DNA from: Annulohypoxylon bovei var. microspora
Lineage: Eukaryota; Ascomycota; Sordariomycetes; Xylariales; Hypoxylaceae
NCBI GenBank assembly: GCA_022836615.1
Contig: MU405228.1
Coordinates: 1-64,000, forward strand
Reading direction: 5' to 3'
DNA length: 64,000 nt
Below are positions 12,991 to 24,545 of this stretch, one piece after another; within the stretch, counting starts at the first letter, position 1, and each line of letters begins with the position of its first letter. The notes below the pieces were generated by a model that was not told the DNA's origin, did not search any database, and saw only the letters and a program-made list of their open reading frames with translations. Both the position numbers and the translations under genes were made by a program.

Positions 12991-14405
12991 ATGACCGAGA
13001 CAGCGCACGCCGGCTCCGGGCTCCGGAAGCGGCGGTCCTCCTCCTCCGGCTCCTCCACGTCCAGGCTCGCGCAGGCCGCCGCGGACGCAGAGCACAAGGT
13101 AGCCTCGGCCCTGCTCGTGCTATGGGACGACCTGCCGTCGTGGCGGCGCGACAACCACTTCATCGAGACGGGGTACCGGCGCGACAGCAACAGCTACTGG
13201 CGGTCCTTCGCCTCGCTCTTCTACGCCCACAACGAGTCCGTCAACATCTGGTCGCACCTGCTCGGCGCCCTGGCCTTCCCCGCCGTCGGCGCGTGGCTGT
13301 ACCACGTCGTCGCGCCGCGGTACGCGAACGCGAACGCCTCGGACCTGCTCGTTTTCGCGTGCTTCTTCGCCGGCGCCGTGCTGTGCCTCGGTATGAGCGC
13401 TACGTACCGGTACGTGTGGACCGGTCTTGATTACCCATGCTGGGATTTAGCTTAACGTTTGTTTGTGTTTTTGTGAGTTTACTAACTGGCGAGTAGTAAG
13501 TCATTAGTGTCTTATTAGCCGAGTCTCGTTTCTGCACCTGCAAAGTGAGATATCATGTGCCTATGGAAGCCTAACCTGTAGTACATAGATGCCATCTCAA
13601 ACCACTCGGAGGAGGTCGCGAAGTGGGGAAACAAGCTAGACTACTCAGGCATCGTATTTCTCATCGTAGGGAGTTACGTCCCGGCGCTCTACTACGCCCT
13701 ATTTTGCCTACCGAATTTGATGACGGTTTACTTGTACGGGGTAAGTACCCCTATTTTCTAAGCCAGGCTAGGGGGCAGTCCGCGTGCTCTTTTGACGAAG
13801 GGCTTGGAAAACCCAAGTACTGAATGAACCTTTTCCCTACAGATTTTCCTCCTGGGTTTCGGTTGCGGCTTAGTGTCCTGGGTTGAACGATTTCGGACAC
13901 CACGCTGGAGGCCTTATCGAGCAGCCATGTTCGTTGGTCTGGGTGTGTCTGGAGTTGTTCCTATCTGCCATGGCGCATCCATTTATGGGTACAAGTCACT
14001 TGATGATCGTATGGGCCTCAACTGGGTTTTATTCCAGGGATTCTTGTATATCTTTGGAGCGTTTCTTGTGAGTACCTACTTATGCTTTAAGATCATTCAC
14101 TGCCTCTTATTTTTCACGTCAAGGAGCCACTGGCTTTCTCGCAAAAAGCCATTCTGGTAAGTATTATCACTAACTTCAAATGCTTTAGTATGCAGTAAGT
14201 TGAAACGACTTTATTCCACTCTGGTGAGATACTAACAGTTCCATTGGCTCGATGGCCCGAACGAAGCTTCCCACGAACATTTGACATTTGGGGTAGCTCT
14301 CATCAGTTATTCCATATCCTGATCCTGTTCGCCGCAGCGTCGCATCTGACTGGCATGGCCAAGGCCTTTGACTACCACCACAGTACTATGGGTGGACAGT
14401 GCTAG
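12991..14405 (+). CDS. PAQR/Izh family seven-helix membrane protein (adiponectin receptor/haemolysin III superfamily)
   Basis: Membrane protein of the PAQR family; yeast Izh members affect zinc and lipid homeostasis, and the fold is a zinc-dependent ceramidase-like seven-helix bundle (family knowledge). Visible hallmarks are FYAHNESVNIWSHLLGA, the HSEEVAKWGNKLDYSGIV helix, and the C-terminal FDIWGSSHQLFHILI with its zinc-ligand histidines. Proposed exons: 12991 to about 13409, 13589-13740, 13843 to about 14071, and 14239-14405. The 13741-13842 intron is clear (GTAAGT...CTACAG). The first and third junctions are not: the best donor after the conserved SATYR segment (13410) does not close in frame with the acceptor at 13588, while an in-frame donor at 13391 would delete SATYR. 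Exon 1 is strikingly GC-rich in third positions compared with the later exons. Confidence 0.82.
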
Positions 14406-14810
14406 AGAAAAAACCAATTAGGCAGGAGTCGAAGGCACGTACTTTGCTACTTCAGTGCTTGTGAAACTTGTGTGGCTAACTCATCTACCTATGTGAAGGC
14501 GTTACTTAGAGCTCGACCCGCTCTGCTGATTAGGTATACATAGACTTCGATCATAGATACCTAAGTATAGATATGTTAAACTGCCGATTATTATAATTAC
14601 TCGGCATTAGGAAATGTCAAAGACAATGAATAACTAAGCCGGATTATAAGAAGGATATTTGAAATTATTAGCCAGGTAAGGTAATTGCAAGTGAAGACCA
14701 TGTATTTATCTGGGTACACCCTCAGGGCACCGGGTATCATCCGTATGTGATTGAAGACCACCCATAAACATCCATCTTTTGTCTGGCTTTATCTATGTAT
14801 TGACTCAAGG
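14406..14810. other. Convergent intergenic gap between PAQR/Izh gene and TFC6
   Basis: About 405 bp between two convergent genes, AT-rich, probably holding both polyadenylation regions. No gene or repeat was seen. Confidence 0.5.
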
Positions 14811-17191
14811 CTACAACACCATATCAACATCATTATCGTTATCAGACTCTTCTTCCATTTCATCTTCATCATTGGGGTCATCAAGGCCACCAGTCGGCCC
14901 ATCTCCTGGATTGGATGACTCTGGCTGTTCGCGGTGTTCGCGTGATTGTCCCCGATTATCCTCAATACCGAGATCCATGACTCTTACCAATCCGGAGCCC
15001 ATTGCTGCCGCTGCCCACCAGCCGAATTCCGCATTCGGATTCCAAGACAAGGCCGTAATACGGGTTAGGGGTTCGTGGATAGTAATTGGTCCTGGGACCA
15101 TGGTGAAATTGTCATCAACATCCCGCTCTGAATCGTCAGATACAGGATCATCATCTACTTTCTTAGCTTTGTCTTTACCCGACTTCTCCTTTCTAGCGCG
15201 CTTAACTCTGCTTTCCTTCGCGACTCTCACGCCCAGAGGGTGTATATTGACCTGGGGGAGGAAGCCATGGAGGATACGACATGTTCCACGGCGCGAGGCT
15301 TGCTCGTCGTTGTTGTCTGCTATCTCCGATGGCGGAGGTGCACTGTACTCGTGCTGGAAGATTCTTAATTTATGCGTCTTGTCCCTATGTGACGACATCT
15401 TGCGCATGACGTTGAGGGCCCAGACAGAGCCATCCGAGCTTCCAGCAAGGAGGTACGGATGACACGTTCCCATTTCAAGACACATCGTCTGCCCCTCGAC
15501 GGTACATATATGGCGAGACAGAGGGAATACTCGAGAGTGTACGAAGGAAATAGTTGAAGTTCCTGGGAAAGATGTGGGCCATATAGATGCGAAACCTCTT
15601 AAGTGATCGCTCCAAACCATGGTACTCGGTTGAAGAGAAACCACAGGATTGCCGTGGTATGTCTTCTCTGCAGTCGGTCGGTTTAGATCGGTTATAGTGA
15701 ACATTCCACCCATGGGCATCGTTGCGACGAGAAAAGGGCTAGAAGGATAGCCAGATACGATGTCCATAACAGGACTCCCGTGAACAGGATGACGCATGAG
15801 TTGTTGGCAGGGCGAAAGAGACCATACTGCGACCGAGCCGTCCGAAAGAGCAACAGCAATCCGATTCATATTCAACCAGGTGAAACAATTGATTTCCAGG
15901 GTATGCTCTTTGGGAGGCTTAATAGTGGCCATTGGGTCCTGTAATTCCTCTGGTATGATTTTAGCAAGCCTTCTTTTTGCGAGTAGTACCATAAATACTC
16001 ACCAAATATTCTCTCGCTATCTTTCCCTGTGCCAAGCCTAACCTCTATAACCCTCAACATCCCATCACCACATAGCGCAGCTAATAGAGCTATGTTATCT
16101 TCAATTGAAAGCGGAACTGGACACCACTGCATTCGCATTACTCTCCCCCAATGGAAGCATAGTGCATGGACTAGTTTCGGGGAGGAACGCGCTGGTCGAA
16201 TAATCCCTCCGTGGTCCTTTTCTGCTTCAAATTTCCAAATTTGAATAGCTCCCTTCTTCAATTCCGACTCCTTAGGCGCATCATCGAGATTCTTATAATA
16301 AGCCTGGTCTGAATATGGGATGACTGCCATAGCTAGAAATTGGTCGACTTCGCCTTTGATAGGAGCCCATCCCATCGAGAGGACTATGCCACCCACATCA
16401 AGTAACCAACCTCCACTCCGTACTTCATGATTATCTTCACCTTCGATTGGTAACCCGTAGTCCGAGAATGGTATAGATTCGCCTTGCTTGATGCGGTATT
16501 CCTTCTGATTCGATGCATGACCAAGTAAAACGCCCATGTCGCTGCTAGCCTGTGGGAGAAACCATCGGAACGCCTTAGCGCTGTCGATTAAAGTCGACGC
16601 CTGTGGTATGGTTGTCATGGAAATATATCTTAGATACCAACTGCGAAATTTGTCTTCCGAATCCTGGGCGAAGTTGTCAGGCATCCAACCATTTCGTGCT
16701 ATCTCCAACTGGTGAGACCCCAGTGGGAGTTTAGGTGGAATGAGTTCGAAATTAAACCAAAGGTTCATAAATCCGTTGAATATGTCTCTGCGATCCTCCA
16801 CGTCGCCAAACCAATAATCCACGAGATAGAGTAACCGTGTCCATCTCTTCACTGGGCCAACATAGGTCCTTGTCCATTTCTGGGATGGATCTGTTGGGTA
16901 AGGCTGGACTTTGCTAAATGATTTAGCTGCATTCGGCGGAACCCAGGAGCGTCGATTCTTCTTTCGCTTTGATTTTGATTTCTTGGCATCTTGTGCTTCG
17001 AAATCTGACAAGTCTTGAGGGTCAACGTCATGCTCATCTTCATCTTCCAGCTGCTGCTGGGCCTCTACTATAAACTCTTCGTCGGATGACTGGCGATCCT
17101 GTTGCGCTGTGATTGATTGTTCTCCATCGGAAAGGTTCGGAATAATACTAGAATCGAAATGTTTTTCTCTATTCGACTTTCGGAGGCGCAT
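14811..17191 (-). CDS. tfc6: TFIIIC complex subunit Tfc6-like WD40 protein
   Basis: Probable subunit of RNA polymerase III factor TFIIIC, tau-91/Tfc6 type, acting in the nucleus at tRNA gene B boxes (family knowledge). Exons 17191-16003 and 15949-14811 are joined across a 53-bp intron (GTGAGT...CCAG), giving 775 residues in one frame. The N-terminal ~100 residues are acidic then very basic (KKSKSKRKKNRRSW), as in DNA-associated subunits. The central and C-terminal parts show beta-propeller-like stretches (GGWLLDVGGIVLSMGWAP, INCFTWLNMNRIAVALSDGS, ITALSWNPNAEFGWWAA). The protein ends in an acidic tail (DDPNDEDEMEEESDNDNDVD). The assignment rests on overall resemblance to fungal Tfc6 proteins; another WD40 chromatin protein is possible but less likely. 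Confidence 0.72.
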
Positions 17192-18149
17192 GATGCACTC
17201 ATAATAGATTCATCCAGTTAAGTATATAGGTAAGTACCTAATTGAAATCTTTATATTCTCGAGTGTTAGATCGTGAAAATGTGATTCTTTAAGTTGAAGG
17301 TGGTGACGATATTCGTCTATAGAAGATGAAATTCTAGTGGAGAAATGAAGTGGACACTGAATCTTATTTGCTGAAGGGGAAGATCTAATTGAAAATTGAT
17401 TGGTTATTTTGACGTCGCACAGTCGCACTAACTTTACTTATTATGTACTTATGTACCTAGGTACATGTACATTAGCTTCAATGAATGTTACTTCCAAGGC
17501 TGTGTTTTAATTCAAGATTTTGAAAACCTCCAGGGCTGTGATAGACTGCTTGCTCTAGTACTCGATAAGATAGACAGCTTTCAACATTTTTTAAATTCGA
17601 AAGTCATAACCGGGAAAAGTTTTAATGAAATGCTTAATATGAATGTGACACATGATGGTTATACTAGGTACTTATGTAACCTCATCACATTCACTCATTT
17701 TAATATGTATATGTAAAACTGGCCTCGAAAACCTGTACTAAGCAGCTATGCCAAACTGTCGTTTCTAGGTAGAGATGTGGATGAGTTTGAGGGGGCAAGG
17801 TCGAATTTGACATTCGAAAGATACCTGATGTTAATACTCAGAAACAGTCGTTGGCAGGTTAGATCGATTGGTGTTCCAGACCGCTAGAAAGGAAGTCTTG
17901 AGTCGGTTTGTGGGGGCCAATCACCAGCTAAATAAATTTTCGGGATTATGCCGATATCGCCAATTGCCACCGAACCACTGGCAACAACACCGGTTACTGG
18001 CATAATCCTACACTACGACAGTGGCGGCTACAACGAAGGCATCTGCGAGGCAAGTTACAGGTTGCGCAGCTGCGGTAGCAGGCATTGCACGGACCATCAA
18101 CATGGGAAGCCCTTGCAACAACCCCACAATCTTTGTATCTATTTTTTTG
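17192..18149. other. Intergenic region between TFC6 and the first transposon copy
   Basis: AT-rich, without a supported gene. It contains a 16-bp palindrome centred on CCTAGG (17451-17466) and a hairpin whose arms read GGATTATGCC (17943-17952) and GGCATAATCC (17999-18008). The segment at about 18096-18140 resembles the interior of the adjacent transposon (about 18220-18260), sharing AACATG, CCCTTG and CCCCACAAT in the same order. Confidence 0.55.
18141..18149. repeat. Left 9-bp target site duplication of element copy 1
   Basis: ATTTTTTTG lies directly before the left terminal inverted repeat and is repeated exactly at 19011-19019 after the right one. A 9-bp duplication fits Mutator-like elements better than the 8 bp usual for hAT elements, although the homopolymer core lowers the weight of the match. 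Confidence 0.75.
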
Positions 18150-19010
18150 CAGTAACTTTAAGGAAACAGGTGCCGTTTTTTAGATAAACAGGTGAACCCA
18201 CTTTTCCCCACATACTATTGGCTACAACATGAAAACCCTTGAAAAACCCCACAATACTTAGGTACATTAGTAAAACCACCTTAGGTCATCATTGAAAGTG
18301 GGCCATGTGCTAGACAGTGCTATTAGTACTGTAACGCACGGTACATTTTCGTATCCCCTGATTACTTAATTACTACTTTTTGCTAGTTAGAACATGCGCT
18401 AACTACCTAAATAGGAAATGCGAGGGATCAGCTTTTATACAGTGTTAAGCACTGTCCCTCGCACATGGCCCACTGCCCTTCTGAATGGTGGCATTGAAGG
18501 GTACCACGTGACCTTTTAGTGGCCCGGGCTTTTCCACGGAAATATTCAAATAACTTTCGAGATGTATGACTTACGACAAAAAAGAGTATATCATTACAAA
18601 GCTCTCAGTCTAACGGATTGAATGATATAAATTTTGTTTGAATGCATCAGCTCCTTCGAGAGGGAATGCTGTTTAAAGTCACGGCGCTGTATCTCTTGGC
18701 GGCGTCACGTGATACCCCTACAAGTCAACTTACCGGTAATTCAGTATTTTATAACCTAAACTTTGCGTGATGCACCAGTAATTATGTAATGAAAAAAGCG
18801 AGAATAATTAGCTAGTTATTTCGATAAAATATTTTTTTTTTTTTTTTTTTTTTAAATAAAAGGCTATTAGAGCTTAAAATCTGTGTGTTTGTAAGGTGTG
18901 TGTATGGCGCAATTGGAAGCTGCGGCTTACGCGCTTTTGATTGGTTGAAATGTAAAAGTGGGTTTCACCTGTTTATCTAAAAAACGGCACCTGTTTCCTT
19001 AAAGCTACTG
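18150..19010. mobile_element. 861-bp non-autonomous DNA transposon with terminal inverted repeats, copy 1
   Basis: The ends are inverted copies of each other over about 55 bp: the left end begins CAGTAACTTTAAGGAAACAG and the right end, read inward on the minus strand, begins CAGTAGCTTTAAGGAAACAG; both continue through GTGCCG, a T run, AGATAAACAGGTGAA and CCCAC. The element is flanked by a perfect 9-bp duplication. The interior holds no transposase frame, but has a nested inverted repeat (about 18297-18475) and a long T run (about 18832-18853). A second copy is at 42824-43689. The right end lies about 265 bp before the ILV2 start codon, so the element occupies its promoter or 5' leader. Large MITE is the best label; superfamily uncertain (Mutator-like favoured by the 9-bp duplication). 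Confidence 0.88.
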
Positions 19011-19019
19011 ATTTTTTTG
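19011..19019. repeat. Right 9-bp target site duplication of element copy 1
   Basis: ATTTTTTTG directly follows the terminal CTG of the element and matches 18141-18149 exactly. Confidence 0.75.
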
Positions 19020-19274
19020 TGTTCCGCAGTCGGTTCAATGAAAATCGTTCGGTGACTCTTAGATCGAAAACCTTTAACATATTTTCTTGCCATTGATTAA
19101 TCACCTTCTCTCATTGACGATACTGGAGAGTAGAGTTTGGAGGATATTTTGCGATTGTCCAATTTTGGTTGGTTAAACCCCCAGAATTGTCGACTTTATC
19201 GTCTCATCTTCATAAATTTTCTTCCTTTACTTCCCTTTTCCCATCTCCCATCTCCCATCTCCCCTCTTTACGCC

Positions 19275-21650
19275 ATGCTTCGTACCCGACAAGCAAGCCG
19301 AGCCGTTAAGGCTTTGGCTCAGGCTTCGCGACAACAACGTTGCTCCTTAACTACCTCGCCTGTGGCCTCAGCTATCCAGATCAAGAAGACAGCGCCGAGT
19401 AACATTAGGAATCAAGCTACTTCGGCCCAATCGACTGTGTATGATGATATTCCTGTTCCTCTCTTTTCGTTAGCGTAGATGTTTGCTCATCTCTATCATC
19501 ATATGTCTTATACACATATTGCTTTTTGCGATCAATTCTAATGCAACGAGCTATAGTCAAGCTAGAGAGGTACCTGCTCCAGCGTTTAATACTGTCGACG
19601 CAAAGGACCGAAGCCATGTTCAACCCTTGGTCAATCCTCGAACGGCGGAGATGGATGAATCGTATGTATTATCTCTTTTCTACCCCATTGAAGCGCAGAA
19701 AGTTGACCAAGCAATTCTAGTTTCGTTGGAATGACTGGAGGAGAGATCTTCCACGAGATGATGCTGCGAAGAGGCGTCAAGCACATTTGTATGTTTCATA
19801 TCAATTGTTAGAAACTCGAATTCGTGTCTAATATGAGTCATAGTTGGATACCCTGGTGGAGCTATCCTACCAGTGTTCGACGCTATCTACAACTCGAAAC
19901 ATTTCGATTTCATCCTGCCAAAGCACGAACAAGGTGCGGGGCACATGGCTGAGGGCTATGCGCGCGCCTCAGGAAAGCCTGGTGTGGTTCTAGTTACGTC
20001 GGGACCGGGCGCCACCAACGTTATCACTCCGATCCAAGATGCCCTATCTGACGGTACGCCTATGGTTGTTTTTTGCGGTCAGGTTCCTACCTCTGCTATT
20101 GGTAGCGATGCCTTCCAGGAAGCGGATGTAATCGGAATATCGAGAGCCTGCACCAAGTGGAATGTCATGGTAAAGAATATTGCCGAGTTGCCACGTAGAA
20201 TTAACGAGGCTTTCGATATCGCGACTAGTGGACGCCCGGGTCCCGTGCTCGTCGATCTCCCCAAAGATGTCACCGCAGGCATTTTGAGAAGAGCTATCCC
20301 GACCGAATCAGCTCTCCCGGGCTTACCAAGCGCAGCATCACGCGTCGCCATGGAGGCCACTCAAAAACAGCTTCAAGCATCTCTTAGACGAGTGGCTGAT
20401 CTGATGAACGTGGCGAAGAAACCTGTTATCTATGCCGGACAGGGTGTTGTCTCGTCGATTGGCGGGCCGGAGATCCTCAAGGAGCTTGCCGACAAGGCTT
20501 CAATTCCCGTTACTACCACCCTTCTCGGCCTCGGAGCATTCGACGAGTTGGACGAAAAGTCGCTCTATATGCTCGGCATGCATGGCTCCGCGTTCGCGAA
20601 TATGGCGATTCAAGAGTCTGATCTCATCATTGCTCTTGGTGCCCGTTTTGATGACCGTGTGACCCTCAATACTGCTAAATTCGCACCTGCTGCTAAAGCG
20701 GCTGCTGCAGAGGGTCGGGGTGGTATCGTGCATTTTGAGATCATGCCTAAGAATATCAACAAGGTTGTGCAGGCAACTGAAGCTATCGAGGGCGATGTTG
20801 CGGAGAATCTACGACAACTCCTTCCCAATATCAATATTAAGAGCATGGAAGATCGTAAAGAATGGTTTGACAAGATCAACTCATGGAAGGCGAAATGGCC
20901 TATGCACGACTTTGAGCGTACTGAACGACCAGGGATGATCAAGCCACAGATTCTTATTGAGGAGCTCAGCAAACTAACGGCCAACCGAAAAGAGGACACG
21001 ATTATCGCGACTGGTGTCGGTCAGCATCAAATGTGGACAGCGCAGCATTTCAGGTGGCGACAACCTCGAACCATGGTTTCGTCTGGAGGTCTTGGTACCA
21101 TGGGATTCGGACTTCCAGCTGCCATCGGCGCCAAAGTCGCTCGACCCGATGCCCTTGTGATCGATATCGATGGCGATGCTTCGTTCAACATGACTCTTAC
21201 TGAACTGTCTACCGCTGCGCAGTTCAACATCGGTGTCAAGGTTATCGTTTTGAACAACGAGGAACAAGGAATGGTTACACAATGGCAAAATCTCTTCTAC
21301 GAGGATAGATACGCACACACGCACCAGAAGAACCCGGACTTCATGAAGCTATCTGATGCCATGGGTGTCCAACACCGAAGACTCATTAAACCTGAGGAAA
21401 CGGTGGAGAGCTTAGAATGGCTTATCAACACCGATGGTCCCGCTCTTTTGGAAGTTATGACAGACAAGAAGGTGCCTGTCTTACCCATGGTGCCCGCAGG
21501 CTCAGGTTTACATGAGTTCCTCGTATGGGATGGAGGTAAGCTTATCATCGCCCCTATTTCGATATGATTAGTCAGCTAATTTGTAAAACAGAAAAAGATA
21601 AGAAGCGCAGAGAGCTTATGAGCACCAGAACTTGCGGCCTACACAGTTAA
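19275..21650 (+). CDS. ILV2: Acetolactate synthase (acetohydroxyacid synthase) catalytic subunit
   Basis: Mitochondrial ThDP enzyme that condenses two pyruvates, or pyruvate and 2-oxobutyrate, in the first common step of valine, leucine and isoleucine synthesis. Exons: 19275-19436, 19570-19661, 19721-19788, 19844-21535 and 21592-21650, giving 690 residues, the usual length for fungal Ilv2. The first ~54 residues are rich in Arg, Ser and Ala with no acids, a mitochondrial targeting peptide. Motifs: FGYPGGAILPVFDA, KHEQGAGHMAEGYARASG with the catalytic Glu, SGPGATN, the ThDP-binding IDGDASFNM, and LNNEEQGMVTQWQ. The last exon gives a short basic tail. The first donor (GTGTAT) is weaker than the others, so the leader junction is slightly uncertain. 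The transposon copy ends 265 bp upstream. Confidence 0.95.
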
Positions 21651-22812
21651 TTCCGCCTTCGCGTGCATTTTTATTACATCGGCAATTGGCGAATTGTTTT
21701 CATTTGAGAATACCATCGGGGAGATATTTGAGGAGAAAAATAAGGGGCCATCATTAAAAGGCTGCATCCGGTGAGAAAAGGGAATTGAAAAGTGAGTTTC
21801 AACTTCGCATTGAACGATCATATTTGGGAATCATGGCGAATTAGTCGGCGTTCCTATCGGTACATCCTGATCGCGTCTGTATATGTACTCTGAATTAATG
21901 AATCCAACCTCGAAATTATCGAGGAGAGTGGCACTTGACCACAATTTCTACGAACTTACGAGATCTACTTAGTTTAGACAGTAGTAATCTAGTAGATGTT
22001 TGCTACCTTAACTGGATACGTACTCTACGGTTACTAGGTGCATGTGTTTCTTGATGTGTTCACTCTTCAAGGTAGGGTCACATGACGTCTTCTACGACAG
22101 CCCCTATACTATAGCTACGTAAGTAATTATAGGCCAAGCGGTATGCTCAGCATCATGATATTGTGTTATATATGTACATACCTTCGGGGTTTATGTCAAC
22201 TGTATTTGGACGAGCTATACATATGTACCTACAGCGCACAAAACGCTTCGTATATATCGATGGACCCGTGGTCTGGATACTAGGTTCTCTGGATTTCTAC
22301 ATTATGCACCTATCCGACAACGAGGACTCGTCTCACTCGAACCTTGATTATATAAATACCCTAGCTTGAATAGTATCTAATGGAATCTTCTATATATGGG
22401 CTGGATAATATACTAGTCATAATAGCGGACTAGGCGAGATGCCGTGACACTAGCATGATATCCTAGTAGGATATAGTTTTTGTTGGTGCCTACCCATCAG
22501 AGGCTCAATATTAATAGTGACCGACTTACCGTATAGCCTAGACTTGAAATAAAAGATTGCTTTACTAAAACTGAGAGATGATATCCAAAAATATGAAGTC
22601 CATTATCTTAGGTACCTGTCTAACCTAGGCACTTAGGTGAGTCACGAACCTGCCAGGGGCAGGTGGTCAAAGAGTATTCTGCCAGGTGTACGCCAAACTT
22701 CTACAGTCCGCCAACCTCGCTGTCGACTGCATTGGCCAACTAAGTTAGGCATAAATAGAAAGATTACAGCAACTCTCACAGCGGCTAGAACTGACTACAC
22801 CTAGCAACAACT

Positions 22813-22877
22813 TGGTGTAGCTGGTTAACGCCTCAGACACGGCACGGATCTTCCAGGTTCGAATCCTGAAAAGGAGC
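22813..22877 (+). other. tRNA-like segment with RNA polymerase III A and B boxes
   Basis: GTGTAGCTGGTTAACGC folds as a tRNA D arm (four pairs, GTGT with ACGC) and contains an A-box-like TAGCTGGTTAACG. CAGGTTCGAATCCTG forms a four-pair T arm with a consensus B box, GGTTCGAATCC. Spacing is tRNA-like, but no proper anticodon arm or seven-pair acceptor stem can be drawn, so this is not a normal tRNA gene. It could be a tRNA pseudogene or the head of a tRNA-derived SINE that continues into the hairpin and T-rich DNA downstream. Confidence 0.4.
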
Positions 22878-22912
22878 CGCAAATTAAGTACCCGCAGACC
22901 CTGCCACACGCT

Positions 22913-22976
22913 CGCACTCTCCAGAGTCGTCACTGTCCCCGAACAAGAAAAACAGTGACGATACTCTGGAGGTGCG
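22913..22976. repeat. Long imperfect hairpin (about 23 paired bases)
   Basis: The left arm (22913-22936, ending CGTCACTGT) pairs with the right arm (22952-22976, beginning ACAGTGACG) across a 15-base loop. Interruptions are one extra T on the left and two extra bases (AT) on the right. It lies about 40 bases after the tRNA-like segment, so it may be part of one RNA polymerase III transcript, a SINE body or a small-RNA precursor. No function is established. Confidence 0.75.
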
Positions 22977-24545
22977 GGGCGCAGATAGGGGGCGCAGTAG
23001 CTCTGACGCTCTAGATCAGAGGCTGGGCCTAGAAGACCACACGGGGTAGGTTATTCTTTTGCCATTTCTATTGCCCATACAGAGAACGGTATCGCGTTCG
23101 AGTCCGCATTGTAGCAACCTTTTATTTTTATTTTTTAAGTGCCCGATTCCCTTTTGCATTAATACTTTCCTTTCATTCATTCATTATTTTATCATTTAAA
23201 TAACCATATCTATTTTGCCCTGGTTCTATTCAAGTCGATAAATAAAATTATTGTCCACGCTTCTAATCCTGACTTCCACCACCATTCCCTTGGTTTACTT
23301 GTACACATTTCGCCCTTTACTCGAATTCAACTTATTTTATCTAAACCCATACTTCGACGCGAGTACGAGACTATATAATTATTTGGAATTTTTAGTTCTT
23401 AACACGTGGTGGTTTTGAGGTTTTTATATGGGACATTTCAAGGTAGCCCCTTTTTGCTTGAGAGATTGTTATGTACGGCTAGCACACACGCACCAAGGTC
23501 CGCTCCTCCAAGTAATAACAACATGACTAATAGACCAATTGCAGAATGCCTACATAGGTGCCCGTGATGTTGAATATCTATCTAGCTCATTTAATATAAA
23601 AGTTGATAAAGAAGACTTTAGTTACGTCGGATTAAGGAATGAAGTAACCGCTTAGAGGTACACATGCTTTGAACGGGTTTAATTTATAGCAGACACGTAC
23701 CAAAATTTACTTTTGAAGCATAGTAATTGCCATTCGATTAGGAGTTCAGCAAACAAACTTGTACTTGCAGAATTTCCTTATATCCTATCATGGGGTAAAT
23801 ACTCTGAACCCTATCTCGTTGACTATGAAATGCTAATTAGCTGCGATGAATCCGTTGACGGCCGACACGGCAAACCAAAACCTACATTTTGCTAATACGG
23901 GATGACTAATGGAGATTGAAAAGTATCTTATGTATCAACGTTTCGAGCCTCAATTCTCCTAACCCTTCAACTTTATGTCTAGGACTTACAGTTAAATTTT
24001 GTTGCGGAGATGGCCCCTTATTCCCGTGTCCTACCCCATAGTTTAAATCTCGATAACCGTCGACGGGTTATCAAGCGGTCAACCAGTCTCCCGCCCGACC
24101 ATCGTTTATGACGACGACGACGCATGACTCAGGCTGCAAAACATCTCTCATCGTCAACAATTCGACTTAAGTGAGTCATAACATGCATGAATTTTATCGA
24201 GATATTTCGTATTGTCGTATCAACATCTGCAAATTTCAAGTAGGCTCTGGTTGTTGGGTAAAAAACCCGAGTCGGTATCCGTGTGATTGGATACCAGGGG
24301 TCACAAAGCCGCTCTCGGCTCCGACAACCAAGCGGCAAACGCCCAATACCGGCATATTTATCCCAAAACGGCAATTTCGTTAAGCGAAACCGGCTAAGTA
24401 CGTCGTATGAAAAGTCATGACACTGCTCTCTCTCGACCTTTCAAGATTGTATTTAAGCAGATCATGCTCCAATTGCAGATTAGACTAGACTTGATCTGCA
24501 ATTCGGATAACTTCAAGATCTACTCGATTCTTATCTAGCCAAGAC

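Larger units (their letters stand above)
21651..24545. other. 2.9-kb AT-rich intergenic region
   Basis: No protein-coding gene was recognised. The part at about 22.8-23.1 kb has unusual structure: a tRNA-like A-box/B-box pair, a long hairpin and a further B-box-like GTTCGAGTCC near 23095 followed by a T/A-rich run. The rest is AT-rich with short chance frames only. Confidence 0.6.

Noticed and set aside
22990..23120. Possible second tRNA with a long insert (A-box-like GTAGCTCTGACGC, B-box-like GTTCGAGTCC)
   Set aside because: T stem does not pair and the boxes are about 90 bases apart; no tRNA called.
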